Shown: piece after piece, positions 31,455 to 41,940 of the stretch
How positions within the stretch are numbered: position 1 is the stretch's first letter
Layout of the letters: each line of letters begins with the position of its first letter
Source: Linanthus parryae
Taxonomy: Eukaryota > Streptophyta > Magnoliopsida > Ericales > Polemoniaceae
DNA: 64,000 nt
Direction: 5' to 3'
NCBI GenBank assembly: GCA_023055425.1
Contig: JALGPY010000006.1
Location: 70,092,127-70,156,126 of the forward strand
Notes under the pieces: generated by a model
The model's database searches: none
Seen by the model: only the letters and a program-made list of their open reading frames with translations
Told to the model about the DNA's origin: nothing
Program-made: the position numbers and the translations under genes

Positions 31455-33690
31455 GGTCCGAAGACACCGATGGAGGTACAAGTAGTTTCAATGGCTTGCT
31501 ATCTTGTAAATCGGAGTCCTCACAGTGGCATTGAGTGCAAGATACCGATGGAGGTACGGTCCAAAAAATCTGTGGAATATTTGGATCTTAGATTTTTTTG
31601 GCTGCGAAGCTTACTATCATACTAATGATGTGAAGCCAGAACCCAGATCAAAGAAGGGAATTATGGGCTTGGGGACATGATTTAAGGGCTACAAGGTTTG
31701 TTAGGATGGGAAGATTATACTCCGCGTGAATGTGATTTTAAGTGAGATTATGTTGCTAAAGCCAATCATGGAGATAGAGATTGGAGCTGCCGAGAAGAAT
31801 GTGGGCACGTTAAGATTTTGTTGATCCTAAGGAATTTGAAACGCCACCATCACCACCTCCGGAAATCAAAGAGCAAGAATCGGAAGAGTCTTAGAGGATA
31901 CATCACCACATGAGTTAGTGAACGAGAGTTTTGCTGAATGACGCACCCCGAGGGTGATGAGGCTACCTTAAAGACTAGAGAAAGACTACTTGGTGGGGTA
32001 AGACTTGCAAGTAGACGAAGAGGTGGAGGATGAGTTGTCCACTTATCAGGTTGCGATTACTAGTTCTGAGTCTGCATAATGGATTGCCGCTATGGGAAAA
32101 GAGGGAGCTTGTAGGATTGCCACCAGGGAGAAAGATATTCACTTGCAAGTGAGTTTTCAAAAGAAAGGACGGAAACACCACAGCATAAGGCATCAAGTAT
32201 AAGGCAAGAGGGGTTGCAAGAGGGTTCATTCAAAGAGAGGAGGTTGAGTACAACGACATATTCTCATTGTGGCCAGAAAAACTTCCATCAGAGTGCTACT
32301 AGCAAAGGTTACACACCAGGACTTACAACTTGAATAGCTAGATGCGAAAACAGCTCTCTTACATGGAAAGTTGGAAGAGGAGATAAACATCAGCCCAACG
32401 GAGGGGTTTCAAGTTGATGAGAAAGAAGACCATGTGTGGATGTTGAAGAAGTCCTTGTATGGACTTAAGCAGTCTCCACGGCAATGGTAGAAGAAAATAG
32501 ATAGCTTCATGCTGAGGATAGGTTACTGGAAATGTGAGTTCGACTGCTGCGTGTATCACAAAAAGTTGTGTCGTGGATCACGCATTTACCTAGTTTTTTG
32601 TATGAATGACATTCTGATTGGAACTCAGAATATCAAGAACATTGGAGAACTAAAGAGTTCTCTCGCGGGATCCGATATGAAGGATATGTGGGCAGTTCAG
32701 AAAATCTTAGGAGTTGAAATCTATAGAGATAGAGAGAAGAGGAAGCTCTTCTTATCACATGAAAGTTACATCAAGAAGATCTTGAACAAGTTTGGGATGC
32801 TAAATTCCAAACCTATAGATACTCATACGACATCTAAAAATAAGCTAGGAATGTACACTGTTTGGACGTAGGAGGAAAATGAGTACATGTCCAAGGTTCT
32901 GTATGCTAGCGCAGTCAGAAGCCTCATTTGTGCTGGTATGCACTCGACTGGACATAGCATTAGATGTTAGTGTGATGATTCTATTAATGGTTCAAGCGAG
33001 TAAGGATCACTTGCAGGCCATGAAGCGGATATTCAGGTATCTTAAGGGTATGGTGGATGTGCGTATACGCTATGGAGCTCATGAGGCAATCTTGTTTGCT
33101 AGTTTTTCAAATTTAAACCATGTAGGTGATATTAACAATAGGAGATCACTGATGGGATATGTGTTCACTCTGGGAGCTTCTGTTGTGAGCTCGAAGGAGA
33201 CGCTACAATTGGTTCACTTTCTCTACCAGGGAAGTGGAGTACATGGCTTTTACGGAAGAAGCAAAGGAGGGAATTTGGCTTAACGTATTAGTCAATGATC
33301 TGGCCTACATAAACATCAAGCGATAGTCTATTATGATAGTTTGAGTACAATTTTCTTGACTATAGAGTAGGTTCATGATGATAGAACAAAGACTATCAAC
33401 TTCAGGTATCACTTTCTGAGAAACGATAGCAGAATCATGGTAAAGAAGGTGGGAACAGTAGAGAATCCAGCATATATATTCACGGATCCATTTTCAGAAG
33501 ACAAGTTCAAGCATTTCTTAGATTTTCTCAATATCATGAACCATTGAAGCCCTTCGGGGCATGTCGGACCCGGCAGGGCCCAGTGAGTCTCAGTGAAGGG
33601 AGATAACTGGGTGCGAAGAAGACAAGCTTTGTTTTGCAAAAAGAGAAGTAGTCAATTACAGACAAGAGACTTAAAGTCAAGGTGGAGATT
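31455..33690 (+). pseudogene. Decayed copia pol fragment (integrase end, RT, RNase H)
   Basis: Starts with MACYLVNRSPHSGIECKIP (integrase end). RT follows: LDAKTALLHGKLEEEI near 32340, MLKKSLYGLKQSPRQW near 32440, then 32509-32871 with YLVFCMNDILIG, where the Y-V-D-D box has become CMND, and KILGVEIYRD. RNase H follows at 32879-33283 (LQAMKRIFRYLKGM, NNRRSLMGYVF). Stops are frequent. Wording differs from the Sirevirus copy and looks like another copia lineage. The purine run AAGGTGGAGA at 33679 leads into the LTR. Confidence 0.82.
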
Positions 33691-34148
33691 TGTTGAGAAT
33701 GTGCCTTAAATATGATTACACTCAATGGAGCAATGGAGGAGACCAAATGGCCCAAGATGGAGAGCAAAGTAGAAACGAGGACAAAAGCTGAAACATCTGG
33801 GATGTTCCAGAGGTCACACGACCTCTAGGGGAGGTTGAACAACCTGGAGGAAACCAAAATGCAGTTTCTGGATTTTGGAGGAGGTCGCACGAGTTGCCCA
33901 AAGGTCGCACGACCTGGGCTGGGGTGTAGCACAACCTGGACCACCAGGTCGCACGACCTAGGCATATTCTGGAATTTTCGGAATTGGTTCCTAATCTATC
34001 AAGGACGGTCTTAGGTCGGTTCTAAGCACAATAAATAGGCTCTTAGTGTTTAGAACAGTATGAAAACATTGTAACATTATTGTTTTAGTAAATAAAGGTC
34101 ATTCTTCGTCGTTGGATGTAGTTAGCTCACTTTGAGCTAATGAACCAC
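33691..34148 (+). repeat. Copia 3' LTR, truncated by CACTA element
   Basis: Begins TGTTGAGAATGTGCC after the purine run and is cut at 34148. Within 33811-33959 the palindrome AGGTCGCACGACCT occurs exactly twice (33902, 33946) and with changes at 33811 and 33882, with looser AGGTTGAACAACCT-like copies between. Confidence 0.75.
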
Positions 34149-34425
34149 CACTACTGGAAACGGACCAATAAACGGCAGTAAATTCTCGGCGTTTATGTAG
34201 GTTTTCTCGCTGTTTAACGCAAAAAACGACGAGAATCGGGTGGGCCGCAAGGTATTTTGCCATTTTTGCTCAGGGGCGAGAAAAACTATTTCCGTTTAAA
34301 CCTTATATGGCAAGAGAGACACTCTTTCCGTTTATGACGTAGCAAAAAGGGGAAGAAATCTCGCCTTTTATGTTAAACTCTAACCCGGCAAAACATTCCT
34401 CTCGCCATTTTTAAAGAGGCTTATG

Positions 34426-34476
<51 letters not shown>

Positions 34477-34786
34477 TGTATGTATATATATGTATATGAA
34501 CAAAAATGTGTGTTTTTACCATTTTAACCCTGAACCGACTTCCAAGCAGTCATCATCATCATCATCACGAGTCGGTTCACCACCAAATTTCTTGTTATCA
34601 TCATCCACATCAAGAACACAACTTCAAATTCAACAATTAACATATCTGAACAAAAAATTCTACAATTTCATGAAAAATTTCAACATTAACACACTCAAAA
34701 TCCAATTACAACATCAACTACAAGAACAAAAAAAAAGAAGAATGAGTAATCTCTGGCACCATCTCAGCCGCAACAAGGTCGCCAGT
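34149..34786 (+). mobile_element. CACTA (En/Spm) transposon, left end only
   Basis: CACTACTGGAAACG at 34149 is a typical CACTA terminal inverted repeat. The next 270 bp are subterminal, with repeated CTCGCC/GGCGAG and TTTCCGTTTA strings. No matching right end (CCAGTAGTG) is found before the Athila LTR at 34787, so the element is cut there. The 99-codon frame at 34490-34789 is unrecognised. Confidence 0.75.
34425..34498. repeat. TA/TATG microsatellite
   Basis: About 74 bp of alternating TA with interspersed TATG, inside the CACTA fragment. Confidence 0.92.
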
Positions 34787-36264
34787 TGATAACTCTGTAG
34801 TTGGAGTTATAATCTATACAGATTCACTGCTAATTTGTGTGCGTTTCGGTGCAACGTGATGAGTTTCAAGCCAAAATATGAGAAAAGGAGCACAAATGAG
34901 AGTTCGAGCGTTTCTTGTATTATTTTACGTGTGATTTAATGTATTTTATCACATTTTATCTTCACGGGTGTTTTCGTGTTGTGATTTACAGGAATAAGAC
35001 ACGCAGGAGCATTTGGATAGAAGAAACGACCTTCGGTAGTCAAGAAGAATGAAGAGAAGAGAGATTAGAGGAGCAAAAGTGACCAATCTTCACTGTTTTG
35101 ATGATATCATGAGTTCTACAAGACCTGCTATAGTGATACCGGTGCCCAATGAAATTAGACTCAAAGATCTTTCCATGGGTAGATCACGGAGCTCAATCAA
35201 AGTCCGCACTAAAAAGTTAAGGTCCAGCGAAGACAACGCAAAAACGAAGAAAAGCTGGAAAAGTTCACTGGACCAGTGCGAAATTTTCGGGTTGTATCTA
35301 GAGGTATGTAACAAAATTTTGGAGCAAGGCCTGTTCCATTCGAAATTAGACATTCATATCTTTCCATCGACATAAGATAGGTCCAAATTGGAGTTTGGAT
35401 GAGGGAGAAAAGGACCACGCATGATCAGCTTATGAAATATGTCCGAGAATTAGAAACTAGAGGGGCTGAATTGCAAATTCGGGCAAATTACAATAAAAAT
35501 CATTGCCCCTATACATCACGTTTTTTAGGATCTAGAGGCAGATTAGGCTGCTGGAGACAAGGAATAACACGTTGGAGGAAGGCTTGGAATTCGTCGTGAG
35601 AGCGAGGATTCCATTGTTTGATCTCTCTTCTCTATATTTTCATTGTTTTTTATCATGATCAACGTAAACTTGTCATTATTGATCATGTATCGCAGTATCT
35701 AACTTTGATATCGGGATTTCTCAATGGTAGCTAGGGTTTCAAGCCGTTTTGGCGAATTATGAATTTGATTCACGTTTTGATTAAACTTAATTGATGATGT
35801 TCTTGTTTGCTATGTTTAATTCATGCTCTTAATTTATCTTTGTATGGTCTGGCCATCAATATGAAGATTATAGGTGATACGTTAGTGAAAGAAACTAATT
35901 TCCGGGATAATTGAATTAAGCATGTAGTCACAGGTTAGAGAAATCAACCACAAACTATGAACGTTGAGTAGAATTAGATGACCCTCATTATATGGTTTAG
36001 GGATAATTAGAACTTGGTAACTCGGTTGTAATTTGACATCGGCATAGAAATCAGTCTTGGTAACTCAGTTAGCATTATTTCTCGTTTGAAAATCAGATCA
36101 TCATCTATGTTTCGTAACGTAATTCGTTAACGGTGGATACCTAGTGAACCTAGAGAAAATTATGATATACGTCTCTCGTATTAATCTCCATTTTAATCAT
36201 TAGCTTGTTATTTACATTCTTAGATTAGTTAAAGAAATTCTCTTGCTTGCCCACATTAAATTTA

Positions 36265-36321
36265 ATCATCCTAATTGATTCACGAAAAGTCCACTTGGAT
36301 TCGACAACCCTCTTTATCACA
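36265..36321. repeat. 57-bp target-site duplication of the LINE, left copy
   Basis: Matches 41884-41940 at 55 of 57 positions; the two mismatches lie in the CCACTTGG/CCTCTGGG stretch. The second copy directly follows the short A-rich LINE tail. Confidence 0.85.
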
Positions 36322-36377
36322 GCAAATTACGAAAAAAAGTCTCTCCGAAATCCTCAGAGACGGAAAACCATAGCAAG

Positions 36378-37437
36378 ATGCAAAAAACGGAGGCGAAAAG
36401 GGATGATGCACCGGCGGCGGAAGCGGCCTTTGAAACCTTGAGGATGACGGAGAAAGAAAAAGAAGAGATTGTGTTCGAGGAGGAGTTTTGCACTGAAGCG
36501 GAGAAGGAGTTTGAGTGCTACCTGATTGCCAAATTATTAACCAAACAAGAAGTAAACCCTAGGACGGTGAGAGCCTGCTTCAGACGGATCTGGAATAAGG
36601 GCTATCAGATAGAGTTACTATATGTTAGTCACAATAATTTTCTCTTAAAGTTTCCGAATAAGAATATCATGGATCGAATTTGCTCCAGAGGACCGTGGGT
36701 ATTTGAAGGAGAAAGGCTATTTTTAAAACCCTGGAAGCTAGGTGACGAAACGTAGAATCCGAAGTTCGATTATATCGATGTATGGGTCCAAATACATTGA
36801 CTTCCAGTCCATCTAACAACAGAGGCGGCGGGGAGGAAAGCTGTAAAGAATGTTGGAGAGATACTTGAGTCAGACCTAAGATTTGATAGCGATGGTATGG
36901 AAAACTACGTACGGTTCCGTGTGAGAATGCCAGTATTCGAATCACTACCCAGGGGAGTCTACGTGAATATCAAGAAGGAGAGAGTTTGGTTATACTTCAA
37001 GTACGAGCAGATTTAGTCAGTTTGTAAGTGGTGTGGGTATCTCGACCTTCATATTAGTTACTGCAATCACCTTGCGGAGTGGATCGATCCGGAGGAGGAG
37101 CCAGGGTACGGGGAGTGGATGTTATTCCAACCACCGAAGAAGGGACGGCAGAATATAGAGAAGAAAACAGGAACCAAAGTGATGACGACAGCCACGAAGA
37201 ATAATCCCAATGAGGGGGTGGGAGAATTCGATTTAAAAAAAAAATATAGAGTCACTAATGCCCGAAGACACCAACACAGGCCCGGAAGGGGAAGTCCAAC
37301 AAGATTCCCACATTCCAGAAAAAAATCCGCCAGGGGAAAGCAGTATTCAATCAGGACAAGGAACGGAGGAGACAGCTCCAAGAAGTCCAAACAAGTAAGC
37401 GAAAGAAGCAAGCATAGACGGACATTATGGGGTGGGT
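36378..37437 (+). pseudogene. LINE ORF1 (DUF4283-like, nucleic-acid binding)
   Basis: Starts MQKTEAKRDDAPAAEAAF and has ECYLIAKLLTKQEV and NKNIMDRICSRGPWVFEGERL, the pattern of plant L1 ORF1. A TAG at about 36753-36755 and another near 37014 interrupt it. A degenerate zinc knuckle CKWCGYLDLHISYC lies near 37025-37066. The Lys/Arg-rich tail has an A run near 37233 where length changes are likely. It would coat LINE RNA. Confidence 0.72.
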
Positions 37438-37705
37438 AACGAGACAAGTGAGGAGAGGTGGCAAGCAGTCGACCAGCCTCAGTGAAAAGGAAGATAGCTC
37501 CTGAACTGAGCCCAGCGTCATTACAAAAAATAGAGATTTCAAAGAGAAATGAACAGCTTGATCTAGAGCGGTGGCATCTAGGCGCAATACGGGGTGGTAA
37601 GGAAGATGGGGAAAAACTTAGCGTGACGGATAACAGGTTTCAGAGAACCTCTAAAACTCTAAATTCAATTTTGGCAAAGGCTGCGAAGCAGTCTCACCAA
37701 GAACA

Positions 37706-40700
37706 ATGATTTTGCTAAGTTGGAACGTACGCGGGGTGGGGAAACCGCGTGCGGGTCCGTGCTTTGAAGGAGCAGTTGAGGTTCCTATCCCCTAAAATAG
37801 TCCTTCTCATGGAGACGAAACTCAACAAGTTCGAGATGGAAAAGTTTCGTGAGAAGGTGAAGTATGTAAGTGATATCTCTGCGGAAGCTCAAGATCGGAA
37901 GGGTGGATTGGCCTTACTTTGGGATGCCAAGGTAAAAGTTAAGCTAATGAAGTTATCCAAGCATCACATTGAAGCTTTGGTAGAGGAACATGATGGATTT
38001 ATATGGCGGTTAACTGGGGTTTATGGTGACCCGGAAAGAGATCAAAGACACAATACATGGGAGCTGTTGAGGAGAATAGCATCAATGAGTGATAGGCCTT
38101 GGTGCCTATGCGGAGACTTCAACGAAATCAAGTCTAATCTTGAAAGAGAAGGGGGGTAAAGTAAGAAGGTATAGCCAAATTCAAGCCTTTAACTCAGTGT
38201 TGCAAAACTTATGCCTTGTTGACCTTGGTTTTGCAGGACCATAATTCACCTGGTCAAATAACCAGGAGGAGGAGACCCACATCAAGGTCCGTCTTGATAG
38301 AGTTGTAGCAACAATTGAGTGGATGAATAAATTGAGGGGAGCAAAGGTCACTCATGCCACGGGATTGAGATCAGAACACAGACCCCTTTGGCTTGAATGG
38401 GGTTTGAAGGAGTACAGGAGATACAAAAGGCGTGGATTCCAATACGAGCGCATGTGGAACTTGCACAGCAGCTTCGCAGAAGTGGTTGCAAATTTTTGGA
38501 ACCAAAAAAGTTAGCTGCTGTTGCAAACTAAGTTGAACAAACTGGCCACATGCTGCCAGAGTTGGAACAAAAGTACATTTGGGAGTGTTAACAGACAAAT
38601 CAAAGTATTGAGGGATAGAAAAGATGAGATGGAAAGGGGAACCCGAACCAGGGGTGGAATAGAAGAATTGAAGCAATTGACAACTCAGTATGATGAACTG
38701 TTAAGAAGAGAGAAGGTAATGTGGGCACAAAGAGCGCGCACAGATTGGTTGCAATTTGGCGACCTTAACACAAGTTTCTTTCATAGAAAAGCTTCAATAA
38801 AGAGATTAGGACTGAGCTCACAGGCTTGGAAGACGATACAGGGAAGTGGGTACCGTCTGAGGTTGAGGTGACTACATACCTAGAAAAACATTTTCGACAG
38901 ATTTTTACGTCCAGCATGCCAAGTATTGATGAAATTAATGCAGTGACTATTTATCTGAGGGATAGAGCGATCCCTGTTGGAAAAGCTACATCCCTAGAAG
39001 ATCCGTTCATGGCACAGGGGATCACTCAAGCATTATTTCAAATGCACCCCGGCAAGGCGCCAGGGAAAGATGGTTTCTCGGCGGGTTTTTTTCAAAAACA
39101 CTGGGAATTTGTGGGAGGAGATACTATCAAAACCTTCCTTGAAATTTGTATAAAGGTGCCGAGTTGGGCAGTTTTTACCATGCAATCATCGCTTTGATTG
39201 CGAAAACAAAACAGCCTCGAGAGTCGGTTGATTACAAACCGATTAGTTTGTGTTCAATTATCTATAAAATTGTGGAAAAGGCAGTTGCGAACAGAGTGAA
39301 AACTGTTCTTGATGATCTCATCTCTGAAAATTAGTCGGTTTTTGTGCCGGGGAGACTCATCACGGACAACATTCTAACGGCTTTTGAGGTTATTCACACA
39401 CTCAAGACTAGAAACAAGGGGAAGAAAGGGGCTCTCGCTCTCAAGGTCGACATGTCTAAGGCATATGACCGAATTGAGTGGAATTTCCTACAAGAATTTT
39501 TGGAAAAATTTGGGTTCGGCCCTAACCTAGTCTCGGTCATAATGCGTTGTGTCACTACGCCCCAATTCGGGTTTGTGCGCAACGGAGTCCTAACCGGGAA
39601 AGTAATCCCTGAGAGAGGATTAAGACAGGGGTGTCCCCTCTCACCGTACCTTTTTATGCTTTGTTCGGAAGCACTTTCGATTGCTATCACTTCTGCAATC
39701 AGAAGTAGAAGCCTCACAGGAGTGATAGCATCTCGGGGAGGACCAGTGGTCTCCCACTTATTTTTTGCTGATGATTCTATATTCTTTTGCTAGGCCACGG
39801 TACAGGAAATAAAAAAGTTACAAGAAATCCTAGATACATATTGCAGAGCCTCCGGCCAGCTCATAAACTTCAAAAAATCTGCAATAGTGTTCTCCCCAAA
39901 TGTGTCCGAGGCCGCCAAAGGTGAAATCAAGCAGCACTGCGGGATCCCTGAAACAGACAAAAGTACCCCAAATATGTCCGAGGCCGCTCATAAGTATCTT
40001 GGATTGCCAACTAAAATTGGTAAACAAAAGTACACAACTTTCTCTTATATTCTTGATAGAATCGTTAGCAAACTCAAAGGTTGGAAGGAGAAGTCTTTAT
40101 CAATAGGGAGCAAAGAGGTTCTTATTAAAGAAGTCGCTAATGCTATTTCGAGTTATGCTATGTCATGTTTTAAATTACCAGGGAATGTTTGCAACAAAAT
40201 TGAAGCTAAAGTTAGACAGTTTTGGTGGAGCAATTCAAAAAAGGAGAGCGGTAGAAATTGGCTTGCTTGGAATAAAATACAGGAATCGAGAGATAATGGT
40301 GTCTTAGCTTTCAGTGATTTCAAGGTTTTTGACCAAGCTATGCTTGCGATACAGGTGTGGCGGATTTTTACTAAAACTAACTCGCTAATGTGCAAAGTCA
40401 TGAAAGCGAAATATTTTGTAGAAAAAGAGTTTTGGGAAGCTCAAGAAGGGAGCGCACCTAGCTATGCCTGGCGAAGCATATGCTTTGGGAAGAAATTACT
40501 TGCGCGAGGAGCTCGATGGAAAATCGGAGATGGAAAATCAGCTTACATGACTTCGCCTTGGATCCCTCGCGAGCAAACTTTCAAACTGATCACCAATAAC
40601 AGCATTATGAATTCTGCTAAAGTGGAGGAGTTCATTGACAAAGAAACAAGGAGCTGGAATAGACAAAAGATAAGATGGTACCTCTTTGAAATTGATTGTC

Positions 40701-41290
40701 AGGAGATAGAACAGATCCGGTTACCGCCGCAATTGTGTGCTGATAAAGTACGATGGCACTACAATGACTCTGGGATGTATATTGTCAAATCCAGTTACCT
40801 GCTGGGTTTGAAAGAGAAAATGCAGCAGGAAAATTCAGGGGAGAGTTCAAAGCAGGCGAAGAATCCCTATTCTAAGATGTGGAAGTTAAAACTAGAGAAG
40901 AAAATTACTCATCTGGTTTGGAGAGCCGTAAAAACTATAGTACCCACTGCAAATAAATTGAGAAGAAGAGGAGTCAATGTTGAGAGCCACAGTTACTTCT
41001 GCAAAGATTGTGCAGACACGGCAGAGCATGCGTTCTTTTCATGTCCCTTAGCAATTGCAGTTTTGGGGGTCGTTGGAAGGCAAACACCTCCTGTCAAAAA
41101 CAAACATGAGCGATTCAGAAAGGATCCAACCAGATATTCAGCATCTCAAAGAAGCAGATCTAACAAATTATTTTGTTTTTATTCGGACTTTATGGTAGCA
41201 ACGAAACGCACAAAGATTCAAGAATGCATCAGCAAGCTCAGTTTCAGTTCTAACGCTTATTCGCTGGAAAATTCAATAAAAACAGTTTAG
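37706..41290 (+). pseudogene. LINE ORF2: endonuclease, reverse transcriptase, zf-RVT
   Basis: Start ATG at 37706. The endonuclease reads LLSWNVRGVGKPRA, then after a one-base shift near 37745 LLMETKL (Glu), VYGDPERD, WCLCGDFNEIKSN (GDFNE) and SEHRPLW (His). RT follows: [17 protein letters not shown] near 39050, the [15 protein letters not shown] palm at about 39439-39483, [13 protein letters not shown] at 39618-39656 and [11 protein letters not shown] near 39757-39789 with the catalytic FADD intact. A TAG follows at 39791-39793, and the frame resumes to 41290 with a CKDCADTAEHAFFSC zinc-like motif near 41000-41042. In-frame stops also lie at about 38157 and 39332. A local 72-bp offset duplication (CCAAATRTGTCCGAGGCCGC, 39897 and 39969) adds about 24 codons. 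Confidence 0.85.
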
Positions 41291-41309
41291 GAGAGGAGAT
41301 TTACTTAGC

Positions 41310-41840
41310 TTGGAGATCCAAAATCCAGAAAGCTCGAAAATGGTTGTTGACGAAGACCATTTACTTCTTCAATCCGACGGAAATTGGGATCCAAGGACAG
41401 GCAAAGCGACAACCCACGTTTTTCTTCGATCTGCAACGGGAGAGTGTAGAATGGCAGGAGCAAGAAGCGTGCAACGGTGCGAGAGTGCCAGACAATCGAA
41501 GTTTTTAGCATGTCGTCAAGCCCTCACGGAGTGTCTACGGTGCAAAGAGAGAAAAATATGCCTCATCGGAGATTCAAGCAAGGTCGTCTCAGATCTAGAA
41601 GACCTCAAGAACGGAAGACGAAAGGAAGAGGGTAAAGAAATGAATGCGATGTTTGAAGAGATTGCACACCTAGTGAAGCAGTTCAGAAGCATTGAGATAC
41701 ACGTATGGGGAAGAAAATTTAATCGCGTGGCCGACAAACTAGAGTGGCACGCGGCTCAAGGCATAAATGACGCGTGGCACGAGGAAATACCAACTTGGAT
41801 CTTAAAATACGTAGGAAAAGATGTATACCCCCAGCTATGA
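41310..41840 (+). pseudogene. LINE RNase H domain
   Basis: A 176-codon open stretch with LLLQSDGNWD (Asp), ACRQALTECL (Glu), CLIGDSSKVV (Asp) and FNRVADKLEWHA (final Asp), the four-residue set of RNase H. It is in a different frame from the end of the RT part, so a frameshift lies between about 41045 and 41310. It may also start at its own ATG (41310). This domain is a known addition at the end of plant L1 ORF2. Confidence 0.82.
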
Positions 41841-41883
41841 TGTTCGATTTTTAATGAAATACGCTTTTCTCGAAAAAAAGTTT

Positions 41884-41940
41884 ATCATCCTAATTGATTC
41901 ACGAAAAGTCCTCTGGGATTCGACAACCCTCTTTATCACA
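41884..41940. repeat. 57-bp target-site duplication of the LINE, right copy
   Basis: See the left copy at 36265-36321. After this copy the host LTR continues for 43 bp to its end. Confidence 0.85.

Larger units (their letters stand above)
36322..41883 (+). mobile_element. Near full-length L1-type LINE (5.56 kb)
   Basis: Plus-strand order: ORF1 with a DUF4283-like domain and zinc knuckle, endonuclease, RT, zf-RVT-like tail, RNase H, short 3' UTR and A-rich tail (CTCGAAAAAAAG). It inserted into an Athila LTR and made 57-bp flanking duplications. Domain content matches plant L1 elements with an added RNase H. Scattered stops and frameshifts make it inactive. Confidence 0.88.
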
